Below are positions 30,718 to 40,166 of a stretch of DNA of 64,000 bases, piece by piece. The notes under the pieces were generated by a model. The model was given only the letters and a program-made list of their open reading frames with translations. It did no database searches and was not told the DNA's origin. The stretch is taken from assembly GCF_923077115.1 (NCBI RefSeq), contig NZ_CAKLPX010000003.1, forward strand, positions 372,001 to 436,000, written 5' to 3'. Position numbers and translations under genes: made by a program. How positions within the stretch are numbered: position 1 is the stretch's first letter; the number at the start of each line of letters is the position of its first letter. Source of the DNA: Sinobacterium norvegicum. GTDB taxonomy: Bacteria; Pseudomonadota; Gammaproteobacteria; Pseudomonadales; Sinobacteriaceae.

Positions 30718-31989
30718 GTGGCAAAAATACAATCTATTCGCGGTATGAACGACAATGTCCCAGCCTCTACACCGGTATGGCAGTATTTAGAAAAAACCGT
30801 TGCCGATTTGTTAAAAAGTTATTCCTATCAGGAAATCCGTTTTCCCATTCTCGAGCAAACCGCGTTATTCAAACGCTCCATCGGCGAGGTGACGGATATT
30901 GTTGAGAAGGAAATGTACACCTTCGAAGACCGCAACGGCGACAGCTTGACACTGCGCCCCGAAGGTACCGCCAGTTGTGTTCGCGCTGGAGAGCAAAACG
31001 GTTTGCTTTATAACCAGGTGCAGCGTCTGTGGTACTGCGGCCCGATGTTTCGCCATGAGCGCCCACAAAAAGGTCGACTGCGTCAATTTCACCAGTTCGG
31101 CGTTGAGACCTTCGGCATGGCGACAGCCGATGTGGATGCCGAACTGTTGGTGCTGACTGCCAGATTATGGCAGCAACTGGGCATTGACCAGTATGTGACG
31201 CTGGAACTCAATACCATAGGCTCTGCCGAGTCGCGTGCCAAATTTAAGGCGGCTTTGGTTGATTATTTGAGCGACCGTAAAGAGCAACTCGATGAAGATA
31301 GCCAGCGCCGCTTAGGTACTAACCCGCTGCGTATCCTCGACAGTAAGTCGGCGGAGACTCAGGCGATTCTTGACGGCGCCCCGGTGCTGAGCGATTTCCT
31401 TGATGAGGAATCAGTGGCCCACTTCGATCGTCTCAAAACACTGCTCGATGCCGCCGGTGTTCGTTATACCATCAACCCGCGCCTGGTCCGAGGTCTCGAT
31501 TACTACTGTAAGACGGTTTTCGAGTGGGTGACCACGCACCTCGGTGCTCAGGGTACCGTCTGTGCCGGTGGCCGCTACGATGGCTTGGTTGAGCAGCTTG
31601 GCGGCAAGGCCACCCCGGCGGTCGGCTTTGCCATGGGTGTTGAGCGTCTGGTGTTGTTATTAGAAGAGCTCAACGTGGTGCCTGCACATGTCAATAATGA
31701 TATCGATGCCTATGTTGTGGTGCAGGGCGACAGCGCTTACCCGCAGGCCTTGGCCATGGTTGAGCAGTTGCGCGGTTTGGCGCCCAAGCAAAAGATTCAA
31801 TTGCACTGTGGTGGTGGCAAGTTTAAGAAGCAGATGAAGAAGGCTAATGACAGTGGTGCGCAATACGCATTACTTGTTGGCGATGACGAGGTCGCCGAGT
31901 CGAAACTGGCGGTGAAGCCATTGCGAGACGCCAATGCCGAGCAGCAGCAGCTTTCGGTGACCGAGGTCGCGGCCTTGCTCAATGGCTAA
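30718..31989 (+). CDS. hisS: Histidyl-tRNA synthetase
   Basis: A 423-residue class II synthetase from the GTG at 30718 ([12 protein letters not shown]), with GGAAGA eight bases upstream. Motif 2 is around [18 protein letters not shown]. The histidine-specific loops are [15 protein letters not shown] and [16 protein letters not shown]. The anticodon-binding domain is C-terminal. The order ispG-hisS-yfgM-bamB-der is conserved in gammaproteobacteria. Confidence 0.96.
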   Translation: MAKIQSIRGMNDNVPASTPVWQYLEKTVADLLKSYSYQEIRFPILEQTALFKRSIGEVTDIVEKEMYTFEDRNGDSLTLRPEGTASCVRAGEQNGLLYNQVQRLWYCGPMFRHERPQKGRLRQFHQFGVETFGMATADVDAELLVLTARLWQQLGIDQYVTLELNTIGSAESRAKFKAALVDYLSDRKEQLDEDSQRRLGTNPLRILDSKSAETQAILDGAPVLSDFLDEESVAHFDRLKTLLDAAGVRYTINPRLVRGLDYYCKTVFEWVTTHLGAQGTVCAGGRYDGLVEQLGGKATPAVGFAMGVERLVLLLEELNVVPAHVNNDIDAYVVVQGDSAYPQALAMVEQLRGLAPKQKIQLHCGGGKFKKQMKKANDSGAQYALLVGDDEVAESKLAVKPLRDANAEQQQLSVTEVAALLNG

Positions 31990-32114
31990 GCGGTTTGCGT
32001 GACTGGATTTTTTGGCCGTCTGTTGTGTATGATAAGCGGCACTATTTTATTGACATATATTTGATCATTTTACAGTTTGCCGGCCTGTTACCGGCCATGA
32101 GGAGATAAGGCGTA

Positions 32115-32780
32115 GTGGATACCTATCGTACAGAAGAAGAACAGGTCGAAGCCATTAAACACTGGTGGAAAGAGAACGGTACATCGACTCTTTTAACTAT
32201 TGCGGTCGCCGTGGGCGGATTTTTTGGTTACCAGTACTATACCGATACTAATCAAGCGAATGCCGAGCAGGCCTCAGCGGTTTATCAGCAGTTGCTGGAA
32301 CTGAACAGTCAATTGTCGCAGCAGTCTGATGAGGCTCAACTGGCGACGGCCCACCATTTAGCCGGTGAGCTGAAAGATAACTTTTCTAGCTCAACCTATG
32401 CGCAGTTTGCGGCGTTGATTAATGCGCGTCTGTATGTCAAAAGTGATGACCTGGTTAAGGCTGAAGCAGAATTGCGTTGGGTCTTGGCTCAGCAGCCCGA
32501 TCAAGAGTTGGTCAGCGTTACAGAATTACGCCTCGCTCGGGTGCTCGATGCCAATGGTGACAGCGACAAGGCAATGGCGTTGATCGAGCAGGGCCGCGAC
32601 GGTGGCTTCCAGGTGGGCTTTAACGAGTTGAAAGGCGATATTCTTAAAGCGCAAGGTGATTTGGCTGCGGCCCGTGTGGCTTACCAGCAGGCCGCCGATG
32701 GCGCCGCTGAATTTGGTATTCAGGCATCGCCATTGTTAGCGCTGAAATTACAAAACCTACCGGCTGCGGCCGAGGAATAA
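32115..32780 (+). CDS. yfgM: YfgM-family ancillary SecYEG translocon subunit
   Basis: A 221-residue protein starting at GTG. A short cytoplasmic N-terminus (EEEQVEAIKHWWKENG) precedes one membrane helix (LLTIAVAVGGFFGYQYY) and a periplasmic TPR-like domain. In E. coli YfgM works with PpiD at the SecYEG exit and influences the Rcs response. It sits four bases before bamB, so the two are probably one transcript. Confidence 0.91.
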   Translation: MDTYRTEEEQVEAIKHWWKENGTSTLLTIAVAVGGFFGYQYYTDTNQANAEQASAVYQQLLELNSQLSQQSDEAQLATAHHLAGELKDNFSSSTYAQFAALINARLYVKSDDLVKAEAELRWVLAQQPDQELVSVTELRLARVLDANGDSDKAMALIEQGRDGGFQVGFNELKGDILKAQGDLAAARVAYQQAADGAAEFGIQASPLLALKLQNLPAAAEE

Positions 32781-32784
32781 GCTG

Positions 32785-33954
32785 ATGTTGTCGAAGACTG
32801 TATTCGGTCGTCTGACCAGTGCCTGTTTTGTCGCCTCGCTATTGACCATCAGTGCCTGTAGCAGCACGCCGGAAGATGAATCACTGTTACCGGCGGAGCT
32901 CATCGACTTTGAAGCCACCGCCAAATTAACGAAGCAGTGGAGCACCCGTGTCGGTGATGGCCAGGGCGGTAAGTATAATCGTCTACAGCCAGTGATTGTC
33001 GAAGATGTTATATATGCCGCCAGCGCTGAGGGTGAGATTGTTGCCCTCAACAAAGGTGACGGTAAGCGCCTTTGGAAAACTGATTTAGACGAGGGTCTCA
33101 GCGGTGGCGTTGGCGCTACCAGTCGTCAGCTATTTGTCGGCTCGGTTAATGGTGAGGTTATCGCGGTCGATGCGCTCACCGGCGAAGAGCAGTGGCGAGC
33201 CGATGTGAAGAGTGAAATCTTGGCGGCCCCAGCCTCCCGTGGCAATGTGGTGGCGGTGCAGGCCTTCGATGGCAATATTTACGGTTTAAGCACCGAAGAC
33301 GGCAGTCGCCTATGGCGTTATGACAGTTCTCGCCCTGTGCTGACACTGCGTGCCAGTGCGGCACCGGTGATCAGAGATAATACGGTTTACGCCGGTCTCG
33401 CCAACGGCCGTGTGGTGGCGCTCGATTTAAATTCTGGTCAGGTTCGCTGGGAGGCACGGGTTGCCATTCCGCAGGGTGATTCGGAGATCGAGCGTATTGT
33501 CGATGTTAACGGCAGCCCGTTGGTGATGAGCAATGAGATTTACGCCATCAGTTATCAGGGGCGTTTGTTGCGTATTGACCGCAGCTCGGGTCGCCCGCAG
33601 TGGGAGTTTAAAGCATCCAGTGACGGTGGCTTGAGCGAGGGCTTCGGCAATGTATATTTTAGCGGTCAAGATGGCAGCATTTTTGCGGTTAACCGTGACA
33701 CAGGCTCGTTGACATGGGAGCAGACACTGCTAGCAAATCGCCAGCTGAGTACGCCGAAGGCCTATAGTAACTATGTTATTGTCGGCGACTTTGAAGGCTA
33801 TCTGCATGTGTTGTCGCAGGTTGACGGTCAGATGGTAGCTCGTACTAAACTGGGTAGCGATGGCATCCGTGCTGACATTTTAAGCGACGGAAAATTGATT
33901 TATGTGTTTGGCAACAAGGGACACTTAACCGCTTATCGAATTAAGCGTAAGTAG
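32785..33954 (+). CDS. bamB: Outer-membrane assembly lipoprotein BamB
   Basis: A 389-residue lipoprotein whose signal peptide ends at LLTISAC (Cys25). The rest is an eight-bladed beta-propeller with PQQ-like repeats, such as LNKGDGKRLWKTDL and LNSGQVRWEARV. It binds BamA on the periplasmic face of the outer membrane and helps insert beta-barrels. A strong terminator follows. Confidence 0.95.
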   Translation: MLSKTVFGRLTSACFVASLLTISACSSTPEDESLLPAELIDFEATAKLTKQWSTRVGDGQGGKYNRLQPVIVEDVIYAASAEGEIVALNKGDGKRLWKTDLDEGLSGGVGATSRQLFVGSVNGEVIAVDALTGEEQWRADVKSEILAAPASRGNVVAVQAFDGNIYGLSTEDGSRLWRYDSSRPVLTLRASAAPVIRDNTVYAGLANGRVVALDLNSGQVRWEARVAIPQGDSEIERIVDVNGSPLVMSNEIYAISYQGRLLRIDRSSGRPQWEFKASSDGGLSEGFGNVYFSGQDGSIFAVNRDTGSLTWEQTLLANRQLSTPKAYSNYVIVGDFEGYLHVLSQVDGQMVARTKLGSDGIRADILSDGKLIYVFGNKGHLTAYRIKRK

Positions 33955-33972
33955 TTATCCGGTTAGTTAAAC

Positions 33973-34012
33973 AACGGCTTGTCGCATAGCGGCAAGCCGT
34001 TTTGTTATTTTT
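33973..34012 (+). terminator. Terminator after bamB
   Basis: A 13-bp stem with one wobble pair (33973-33985 with 33989-34001) around ACGGCTTG/CAAGCCGT is followed by a T-rich tract. Confidence 0.88.
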
Positions 34013-34070
34013 ATGAAACAGTAAATTGTATGTGTTTTGCTGTTCAATTCGAGAGTGAAGAGGTATATCG

Positions 34071-35498
34071 ATGTTACCAGTTATCGCCATAGTTGGGCGC
34101 CCCAATGTTGGTAAATCAACACTGTTTAACCGACTGACTAAGAGCCGTGACGCTCTGGTGGCCAACTATGAAGGGCTGACCCGTGACCGCAAATACGGCG
34201 AGGCAACCTATGATGACCACCGCTTCTTGCTGATTGATACCGGTGGTATTACCGGCGAAGAAGTGGGTATCGACGAAGAGATGGCCAAGCAATCGCTGGC
34301 CGCTGTCGAAGAGGCCGATGTGGTCTTCTTCCTGGTGGATGCCCGTGCCGGTTTAACCGGCACCGATGAGGTACTAGCCCGTCATCTTCGCACCAGTAAC
34401 AAAAAGACGTATTTGTTGGTCAACAAGGTCGACGGCGTCGATGTCGATATTGCCCTCGCCGACTTCTATGGTTTGGGTCTGGAGCGGGTATGTCCGATTA
34501 CCGCCAGCCAAGGGCGTGGTCTACGCTCGTTGATGGAGGAGGTGCTGGCCGGCCTGCCTGAGGCAAAAATCAACGACGATGAAGAAGACGCCAAGCGCGG
34601 TGTTAAAATCGGTATTATCGGCCGCCCTAATGTCGGTAAATCGACCTTGGTCAACCGCATGTTGGGCGAAGACAGAGTCATTGTGTTTGATATGCCCGGC
34701 ACCACCCGTGACTCTATTTATATCGATTATGAGCGCGATGGTAAGGATTACACCATTATCGATACCGCGGGTGTTCGCCGCCGCAAAAACGTCAAAGAGA
34801 CGGTAGAGAAATTCTCTATTGTGAAGACGCTACAGGCGATCGACGACGCCAATGTGGTGATTGTGATCATGGATGCCCACGAGGGTATCGTCGATCAAGA
34901 TCTCCATATTATGGGCTACGCGCTCAACAGCGGTCGTGCCCTGGTCATCGGTATTAACAAGTGGGATGGGATGGATGCGGATGCCCGTGACCATATCCGC
35001 AGCGAACTCGATCGCAAGCTGAATTTCATCGATTATGCCGAGATTCATTTTATCTCTGCGCTACACGGTACCGGCGTAGGCCACCTCTACGAGTCGGTAG
35101 AGAAAGCGTATACCAGTGCGACCAAGCGTTTGGTCACCAATGAGTTAACTCAGATATTAGAGGGGGCGGTATTCGATCACCAGCCACCGATGATTAACGG
35201 CCGCCGCATTAAATTGCGTTATGCCCATGCCGGTGGCCACAATCCGCCGTTGATTGTGGTGCACGGTAATCAGACAGGTAAAATCCCTGCCTCTTATAAG
35301 CGCTATCTCGAGAAGGTATTCCGCCGTGAGCTGGGCTTGGTGGGCACGCCGATTCGGATGGAATTTAAGAGCAGTGAAAACCCGTTCTCTGGCAAGGAGA
35401 GTGTTGGCATCGACCGCGAGAAAGAAAAGCGCCGTAACAACATTCGTCAAAACAAGAAAGACAAGGTTAAGGATCGTCGTAAAAAGAAAAACAAATAA
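34071..35498 (+). CDS. der: Ribosome assembly GTPase Der (EngA)
   Basis: A 475-residue protein with two tandem GTPase domains. P-loops are [14 protein letters not shown] and [14 protein letters not shown], and G3/G4 motifs DTGG, NKVD, DTAG and NKWD are visible. A KH-like domain and a strongly basic C-terminal tail follow. It takes part in 50S subunit maturation. It follows the bamB terminator by 59 bp and is closed by its own terminator. Confidence 0.96.
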   Translation: MLPVIAIVGRPNVGKSTLFNRLTKSRDALVANYEGLTRDRKYGEATYDDHRFLLIDTGGITGEEVGIDEEMAKQSLAAVEEADVVFFLVDARAGLTGTDEVLARHLRTSNKKTYLLVNKVDGVDVDIALADFYGLGLERVCPITASQGRGLRSLMEEVLAGLPEAKINDDEEDAKRGVKIGIIGRPNVGKSTLVNRMLGEDRVIVFDMPGTTRDSIYIDYERDGKDYTIIDTAGVRRRKNVKETVEKFSIVKTLQAIDDANVVIVIMDAHEGIVDQDLHIMGYALNSGRALVIGINKWDGMDADARDHIRSELDRKLNFIDYAEIHFISALHGTGVGHLYESVEKAYTSATKRLVTNELTQILEGAVFDHQPPMINGRRIKLRYAHAGGHNPPLIVVHGNQTGKIPASYKRYLEKVFRRELGLVGTPIRMEFKSSENPFSGKESVGIDREKEKRRNNIRQNKKDKVKDRRKKKNK

Positions 35499-35512
35499 CG
35501 TCTCTCTTTTTC

Positions 35513-35544
35513 AAAAAACCAGAAGCTTGCTTCTGGTTTTTTTT
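35513..35544 (+). terminator. Terminator after der
   Basis: A perfect 14-bp stem with a two-base loop, AAAAAACCAGAAGC then its complement, ends in a long T-run. Confidence 0.92.
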
Positions 35545-35651
35545 GCCGAATAAATATGAAAACCATGCGGTTTCTGCGCTCTCCAGCCGCGGCTTTCTCT
35601 AACAGTTAGTTGATGTTTTATGATGGAAGGCGCTTAAATAGCGCCTTTTTT
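35545..35651 (+). ncRNA. Possible small RNA between two terminators (speculative)
   Basis: This 107-bp stretch lies after the der terminator and ends in a second intrinsic terminator (stem AAGGCGCT / AGCGCCTT at 35627-35634 and 35640-35647, then a T-run). It contains a small hairpin AAACC/GGTTT near 35560-35573 and the palindrome AGCCGCGGCT at 35585-35594. It has no convincing ORF. The second terminator would have little purpose unless something starts in between. No clear promoter is seen. Confidence 0.25.
35627..35651 (+). terminator. Second terminator upstream of the BASS gene
   Basis: An 8-bp stem AAGGCGCT / AGCGCCTT with a TAAAT loop is followed by six Ts. It lies 41 bp before the transporter start. 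Confidence 0.8.
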
Positions 35652-35691
35652 GTTGTACAGTTAAAAACACTAATAGTGTGAGTTTATAAAT

Positions 35692-36546
35692 ATGTTTGAG
35701 TTATCCCAGTTATTGTCCCTGGCGCTGATATTGATGATGTTTGCCATGGGACTAGGTCTTGCGGTGGGTGATTTTTTAGGGTTGTTTAAAGCGCCAAAGT
35801 TAGTGTTGACTACGGTTTTTGGTCAGTTGATTCTATTGCCGATTATCGCCGTCGCCATAGGTATGATTGCCGGTTTGACACCGGCCTTGATCGTTGGTCT
35901 ATTGCTGGTGGCTCTTTGCCCCAGCGGCAGTACCTCAAACTTTTTAACCAAGCTGGGTAAGGGTAATGCTGCACTGTCGGTCACCCTGACGGCAGTCATT
36001 AGCTTGGTGACGGTATTCAGTTTACCGTTGATACTGCTGGCGGCGGCACCGCTGCTGGGCTACCGCCAGGGCAGTATGAGCCTGTCATTTGTCGCCACCG
36101 TGCAAGATATGGCCTTGCATACACTGTTGCCGGTAGCGGCAGGGATGCTATTTCGAGCGTTATTTACCGCCACCGCTCGTCGAATAGAACCTGTGGTCGT
36201 GTTGCTTTCGACGATGGTGTTTGTTGTGGTTATTGCGCTGTTATGGCAGCAAAATTGGTCATCGATTACCGCCTCCTTTGGCAGGGTCGGTATAGCAGCC
36301 TTGGCAATGCTGTTCTGCAGCCTATTGCTTGGCCTCGGTCTCGGCGTGATGATTAAGACGACTAGCCGCAACAGCTTTACCATGATGTTGGAGGTGGGTA
36401 TTCAAAACGGCGCCCTGGCTTTTTTTATTGCAGTCAACCTGCTCAAGGATATGCAGCTGGTGGCACCGGCGACGGTGTATACCGTGGCGATGGTGTTGGT
36501 GGCGCTGCCGATTGTCCTGTTACGGCGAGCGAGTCTGAGGGCATAG
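35692..36546 (+). CDS. Bile acid:sodium symporter (BASS) family transporter
   Basis: A 284-residue membrane protein with about nine or ten hydrophobic helices. The conserved region GLLLVALCPSGSTSNFLTKLG marks the BASS family, as does EVGIQNGALAFFIAVNLL near the C-terminus. Bacterial members import organic anions with sodium, and the substrate here is unknown. It stands alone between the der terminators and the bacterioferritin pair. Confidence 0.82.
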   Translation: MFELSQLLSLALILMMFAMGLGLAVGDFLGLFKAPKLVLTTVFGQLILLPIIAVAIGMIAGLTPALIVGLLLVALCPSGSTSNFLTKLGKGNAALSVTLTAVISLVTVFSLPLILLAAAPLLGYRQGSMSLSFVATVQDMALHTLLPVAAGMLFRALFTATARRIEPVVVLLSTMVFVVVIALLWQQNWSSITASFGRVGIAALAMLFCSLLLGLGLGVMIKTTSRNSFTMMLEVGIQNGALAFFIAVNLLKDMQLVAPATVYTVAMVLVALPIVLLRRASLRA

Positions 36547-36753
36547 CTCGCTTCAGCGTCCACGCTGAATCTGAATCGGCTAGGATAGTGTCTACCTCCT
36601 AATGATGCCTAGCAATTGAGGTGATACGAATACAAATCATACTCGTTATTATTATATCATGTTGTTTTTTAGGTATTTTTTTGGCCTGTAAAATATTGTT
36701 TGTTGGCGGATTGGGGACTAAACTTTAATGCAAATTTAAGGGAGGAAAGCGCA

Positions 36754-37224
36754 ATGAAAGGCCAGCAGTCAATCGTCCAAATACTGAACGATATCCTAGC
36801 GATAGAGTTAGTTTCGATTAACCAATACTTCTTACACGCCCGCATGTATCGCAACTGGGGCCTGGAGGAGATGAACGAAAAGTCCTACAAAAAATCGATC
36901 AAAGATATGAAGCAGGCCGACGATTTAATCGAGCGCATCCTGTTCTTGGAAGGCCTACCCAACCTGCAGCATCTGGGCAAGCTGCGTATTGGTGAGAATA
37001 CTGAGGAGATGCTCAAGTGTGATTTATCACTTGAGATCGAGCAGGTGGCAGCGCTGAAAAATGCCATTGCCGAATGTGAGAAAGCCAGTGATTATGTCAG
37101 CCGTGAAATCCTAGAGTCGATTCTTGAGTATGAAGAAGACTATGTCGATTGGATTGAAACCCAACAGCATTTGGTGGGCTTAACCGGTATTCAAAATTAC
37201 CTACAATCGACTATGGAGGACTAA
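36754..37224 (+). CDS. bfr: Bacterioferritin subunit, haem-binding type with degenerate ferroxidase site
   Basis: A 156-residue four-helix subunit starting MKGQQSIVQILND, preceded by a strong GGGAGG. Numbered as in E. coli Bfr, it keeps haem ligand Met52 and ferroxidase residues Glu18, Glu94 and Glu127. It has Asp51 for Glu, Gln54 for His and Tyr130 for His, so the di-iron centre should be impaired. The adjacent gene has the opposite pattern, which points to a hetero-oligomeric shell storing iron as ferric mineral. The two genes are three bases apart. Confidence 0.92.
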   Translation: MKGQQSIVQILNDILAIELVSINQYFLHARMYRNWGLEEMNEKSYKKSIKDMKQADDLIERILFLEGLPNLQHLGKLRIGENTEEMLKCDLSLEIEQVAALKNAIAECEKASDYVSREILESILEYEEDYVDWIETQQHLVGLTGIQNYLQSTMED

Positions 37225-37227
37225 GTT

Positions 37228-37710
37228 ATGCAAGGTTCTACAAAAATTATCGATCTACTCAATCGTCAGTTAACCATGGAACTGTCATCCATGGATCAGT
37301 ACCTGGCGCACTCGAAACTCTATGAAGACTGGGGTATTAGCCGCCTCTACCACCTGCTCGAGCATGAATACGATGAGGAGTTGGGACACGCTCGAAAAAT
37401 CATCGAACGCATTATCTTTTTAGAGGGCAAGGCCGACACTGCCTCCCGCGATCCTATCCAGGTCGGCGGCGATGTGAAGCAAATGCTCACCTTCGATTTA
37501 GCTGCCGAGAACGCCGTGGCCGAAAGCCTGCGCGAGATCATCGGGGTCTGTGAGGAAGAGCAGGACTATGTCACCCGTGACATGTTGATGGAGCTACTCG
37601 ATGATACGGAGACTGATCATATCTTCTGGCTCGAACAGGCGCTGGGCTTGATCGATCTGGTTGGCATCCAAAACTATATCCAATCGCAGATGAAGGCTTC
37701 AGAGGGGTAA
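37228..37710 (+). CDS. bfr: Bacterioferritin subunit, ferroxidase type lacking the haem methionine
   Basis: A 160-residue subunit. Glu18, Glu51, His54 and Glu94 are intact, and the last helix has Glu128-x-x-His131, equivalent to E. coli Glu127/His130 after a one-residue insertion. Position 52, the haem ligand in E. coli, is leucine. It therefore oxidises Fe(II) but should not hold haem. With the preceding subunit it probably forms a mixed 24-mer. Confidence 0.92.
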   Translation: MQGSTKIIDLLNRQLTMELSSMDQYLAHSKLYEDWGISRLYHLLEHEYDEELGHARKIIERIIFLEGKADTASRDPIQVGGDVKQMLTFDLAAENAVAESLREIIGVCEEEQDYVTRDMLMELLDDTETDHIFWLEQALGLIDLVGIQNYIQSQMKASEG

Positions 37711-37736
37711 TCCGATCAGCGCTTGTTAAGTCTTCT

Positions 37737-37825
37737 TGCGAGCGCAGAGTTTTATGCAAGGGTGAATCAAAAAGCCTGCGCCTGAACCCTTGGATGAAAC
37801 TCGGAGTGAGCGTGGCACGGCGGTT
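37737..37825 (+). repeat. 89-bp hairpin repeat, copy 1
   Basis: About 92% identical (7 mismatches by hand count) to 40038-40126 in the same orientation. It contains 17-bp arms, GAGTTTTATGCAAGGGT and ACCCTTGGATGAAACTC, which pair at 15 of 17 positions. It lies in the convergent gap between the bacterioferritin and acyl-CoA synthetase genes, where it could also act as a transcript-end hairpin. Confidence 0.85.
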
Positions 37826-37855
37826 AAGCTAACGACTTACCGCTGGGTTGCTAAC

Positions 37856-39742
37856 TCAGCTGATCACGTCCTGGTCAATATACACCCGTTTAATCTCTTC
37901 CAAAATAGTCGGGTCATCGATGGTCGAGGGGATATTAAATTGCTCGCCATCGGCAATTTGTCGCAGCGTCTTACGCAGAATTTTACCGGAGCGGGTCTTG
38001 GGCAGGCGCTGTACTAACAACACCTGCCGCAGGCTGGCGACGGCGCCGACATTATTCCGCACCAGGGTAACAATACTGTCACTGACGGCGCTGTCAGCCT
38101 CAATGCCGTCCTTAATAACGACCAAGGCGAGAGGGATCTGGCCCTTTAAATCACAGTGAATACCCACTACGGCGGCTTCGGCGACGGCATCGTGCCCGGC
38201 AATTAACTCCTCGAGTTCACCGGTCGAGAAACGGTGACCGGCGACGTTAATCACATCGTCGGTACGGCCCATGATAAAGACATAGCCGTCCTCGTCGATA
38301 TAGCCGCCGTCGCCGGTGAGATAGAATCCGGGGTAGGGGGCCATATAGGTTTGATGGTAGCGCTCGGCATTGTTCCACACCGTGGGGAAACACCCCGGCG
38401 GCAGCGGCTGCTTGACCACGATTTCACCAACGGTATTGGCTTCAACACTGCTGCCGTTAACGTCGAGCACCTGCACATTAAAGCCTGTCACCGGCTTGGT
38501 CGATGAGCCGGCTTTGGTCTCCAGTACTTCCAGACCAATCATATTGGCGACAATGGCCCAGCCTGTCTCAGTCTGCCACCAGTGATCGATGACCGGTTTT
38601 TGTAATAACTCCTTCAGCCAGTAATAGGTCGAGCTATCAGTGCGCTCTCCGGCTAAATACAACGCCTTTAAGCTGGAGGTGTCGTATTGCTGGTAGAAGG
38701 TCGCCTCAGGGTCCTGCTTGCGCACAGCGCGGAACGCCGTCGGCGCGGTAAACATAATCTTTACTTTGTGCTGCTCGATCACCCGCCAAAAGGCACCAGC
38801 ATCAGGCGTACCAACTGGCTTGCCCTCATAGAGCACCGTGGTACAACCAGCAAACAACGGGGCGTAGACAATATAGCTGTGGCCGACCACCCAGCCGACA
38901 TCCGACGCCGCCCAGTAAACATCACCGGGGTGGACATCGTAGATGGCCTGCATCGAGTATTTCATCGCCACCGCATGGCCGCCGTTATCGCGCACCACCC
39001 CCTTGGGCTTGCCGGTGGTGCCGGAGGTATACAGTATATAGAGCGGGTCGGTGGCCATCACGGTGATGCAGTCGACAGGGCTGGCGGCGTCGGTAAAGGC
39101 CTGCCAGTCGATATCGCGCCCCTCGATCAATGTACAGGGCTGTTGTGGCCGCTGTAATACCACCACCTGAGTAATCTTATGTTCCGCCTGCTCAATGGCC
39201 TGATCGATAATCGACTTGTAATCGATGATGCGGCCAACCTCGATGCCGCAGGAGGCGGTAAGAATCATGCTGGGGGTGGCATCATCAATCCGTGAGGCCA
39301 CTTCCTTGGCGGCAAAGCCACCGAAGACCACCGAATGAATAGCGCCAATACGAGCACAGGCCAGCATGGCGATCGCCGCCTCAGCCACCATCGGCAGATA
39401 GATCAACACCCGGTCGCCCTTGCTAATGCCCTGTTGCTGCATCGCCCCCGCTAATAAGGCGACTTTGTCGCGTAGCTGTAGATAAGTGTAAGTCTGTTGT
39501 GTCTGAGTAACGGGGGAGTCATAGATCAGCGCCGCCTGCTCGCCGCGCCCCTGTTCTATGTGGTAGTCGAGGGCCAGATAGCAACTGTTCATCTCGCCAT
39601 CGGCAAACCAGCGGGGCACGTGGTTATCATCGTTGCTTAAAATGGTTTGCGGCTTCTTAAACCAGGCAATATGCTCCGCCTGCTCCGCCCAAAACTGCTC
39701 CGGCTGCTCAATCGAGCGTTGATAAGCCTGCTGGTATCCCAT
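37856..39742 (-). CDS. prpE: PrpE-like propionyl/acyl-CoA synthetase
   Basis: A 628-residue acyl-adenylate-forming enzyme, the same length as E. coli PrpE and similar throughout. Motifs are LYTSGTTGKPKGVVRD (phosphate loop), DHWWQTETGW and the C-terminal PKTRSGKILRKTLR with the catalytic lysine that is acetylated in the family. It activates propionate or a similar short acid with ATP and CoA. No prpBCD genes are beside it, so it may serve general short-chain acid salvage. It is flanked on both sides by the 89-bp repeat. Confidence 0.88.
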   Translation of the reverse strand: MGYQQAYQRSIEQPEQFWAEQAEHIAWFKKPQTILSNDDNHVPRWFADGEMNSCYLALDYHIEQGRGEQAALIYDSPVTQTQQTYTYLQLRDKVALLAGAMQQQGISKGDRVLIYLPMVAEAAIAMLACARIGAIHSVVFGGFAAKEVASRIDDATPSMILTASCGIEVGRIIDYKSIIDQAIEQAEHKITQVVVLQRPQQPCTLIEGRDIDWQAFTDAASPVDCITVMATDPLYILYTSGTTGKPKGVVRDNGGHAVAMKYSMQAIYDVHPGDVYWAASDVGWVVGHSYIVYAPLFAGCTTVLYEGKPVGTPDAGAFWRVIEQHKVKIMFTAPTAFRAVRKQDPEATFYQQYDTSSLKALYLAGERTDSSTYYWLKELLQKPVIDHWWQTETGWAIVANMIGLEVLETKAGSSTKPVTGFNVQVLDVNGSSVEANTVGEIVVKQPLPPGCFPTVWNNAERYHQTYMAPYPGFYLTGDGGYIDEDGYVFIMGRTDDVINVAGHRFSTGELEELIAGHDAVAEAAVVGIHCDLKGQIPLALVVIKDGIEADSAVSDSIVTLVRNNVGAVASLRQVLLVQRLPKTRSGKILRKTLRQIADGEQFNIPSTIDDPTILEEIKRVYIDQDVIS

Positions 39743-40166
39743 CGGTCCATCCCTCTACACGTTGTTATGGGGTTAGAGTAAAGGCGGCGCCGGTTAAATT
39801 CAATCGTAAAACTACGTCCATTAGTCTAATACCGGTGGTGAAATACGAAGGGGTTATTTCGCTGGGAGGTGACTTTAAGGCTTTGATTAAGCGAGTATAG
39901 TGGTAGAGGGGAAATAGAGATGTGAGGCTGTGGTGGGGTTAGGTATGGCTATCGCCGTGATAGTTATTTTGATCGGTTTAATGGATGGTTTTCGCCAGGA
40001 GGTTGGTCCTTCCTTTCCTGCCTATATGACATTCACCTGCGAACGCAGAGTTTTATTCAAGGGTGAATCAAAAAGCCTGCGTCTGAACCCTTGGGTGAAA
40101 CTCGGAGTGAGCATGGCAGAGCGGTTGGCTTCAATGCCCAACCAACCCAGCCGAAAAGGTTTAAGC
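39743..40166. other. 424-bp gene-free gap with repeat copy 2 and a possible permease remnant
   Basis: No convincing gene fills this gap. A plus-strand frame from 39930 reads GLGMAIAVIVILIGLMDGF, which resembles the first membrane helix of FtsX-type ABC permeases. It then runs straight into repeat copy 2 and stops at 40292, inside the antisense of the neighbouring gene. It may be a relic broken by the repeat, or chance. Confidence 0.4.
40038..40126 (+). repeat. 89-bp hairpin repeat, copy 2
   Basis: Same orientation as copy 1 at 37737-37825. The arms GAGTTTTATTCAAGGGT and ACCCTTGGGTGAAACTC still pair when G-U pairs are allowed, so changes between copies keep the fold. It lies upstream of prpE and just past the end of the CvfB-like gene. 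No transposase or terminal target duplication is visible. Confidence 0.85.

Noticed and set aside
36623-36656. A/T-rich GATACGAATA-type stretch as a Fur box before the bacterioferritin genes
   Set aside because: Only loose agreement with the NATWAT repeat pattern; too weak to call without a matrix score.
38687-39157. 156-residue open frame opposite prpE
   Set aside because: Arg/His/Gly-rich antisense translation of a conserved synthetase; no domain.
37737-40126. Composite transposon carrying prpE
   Set aside because: The flanking repeats are short hairpins; no transposase, terminal inverted repeats or target-site duplications are visible.
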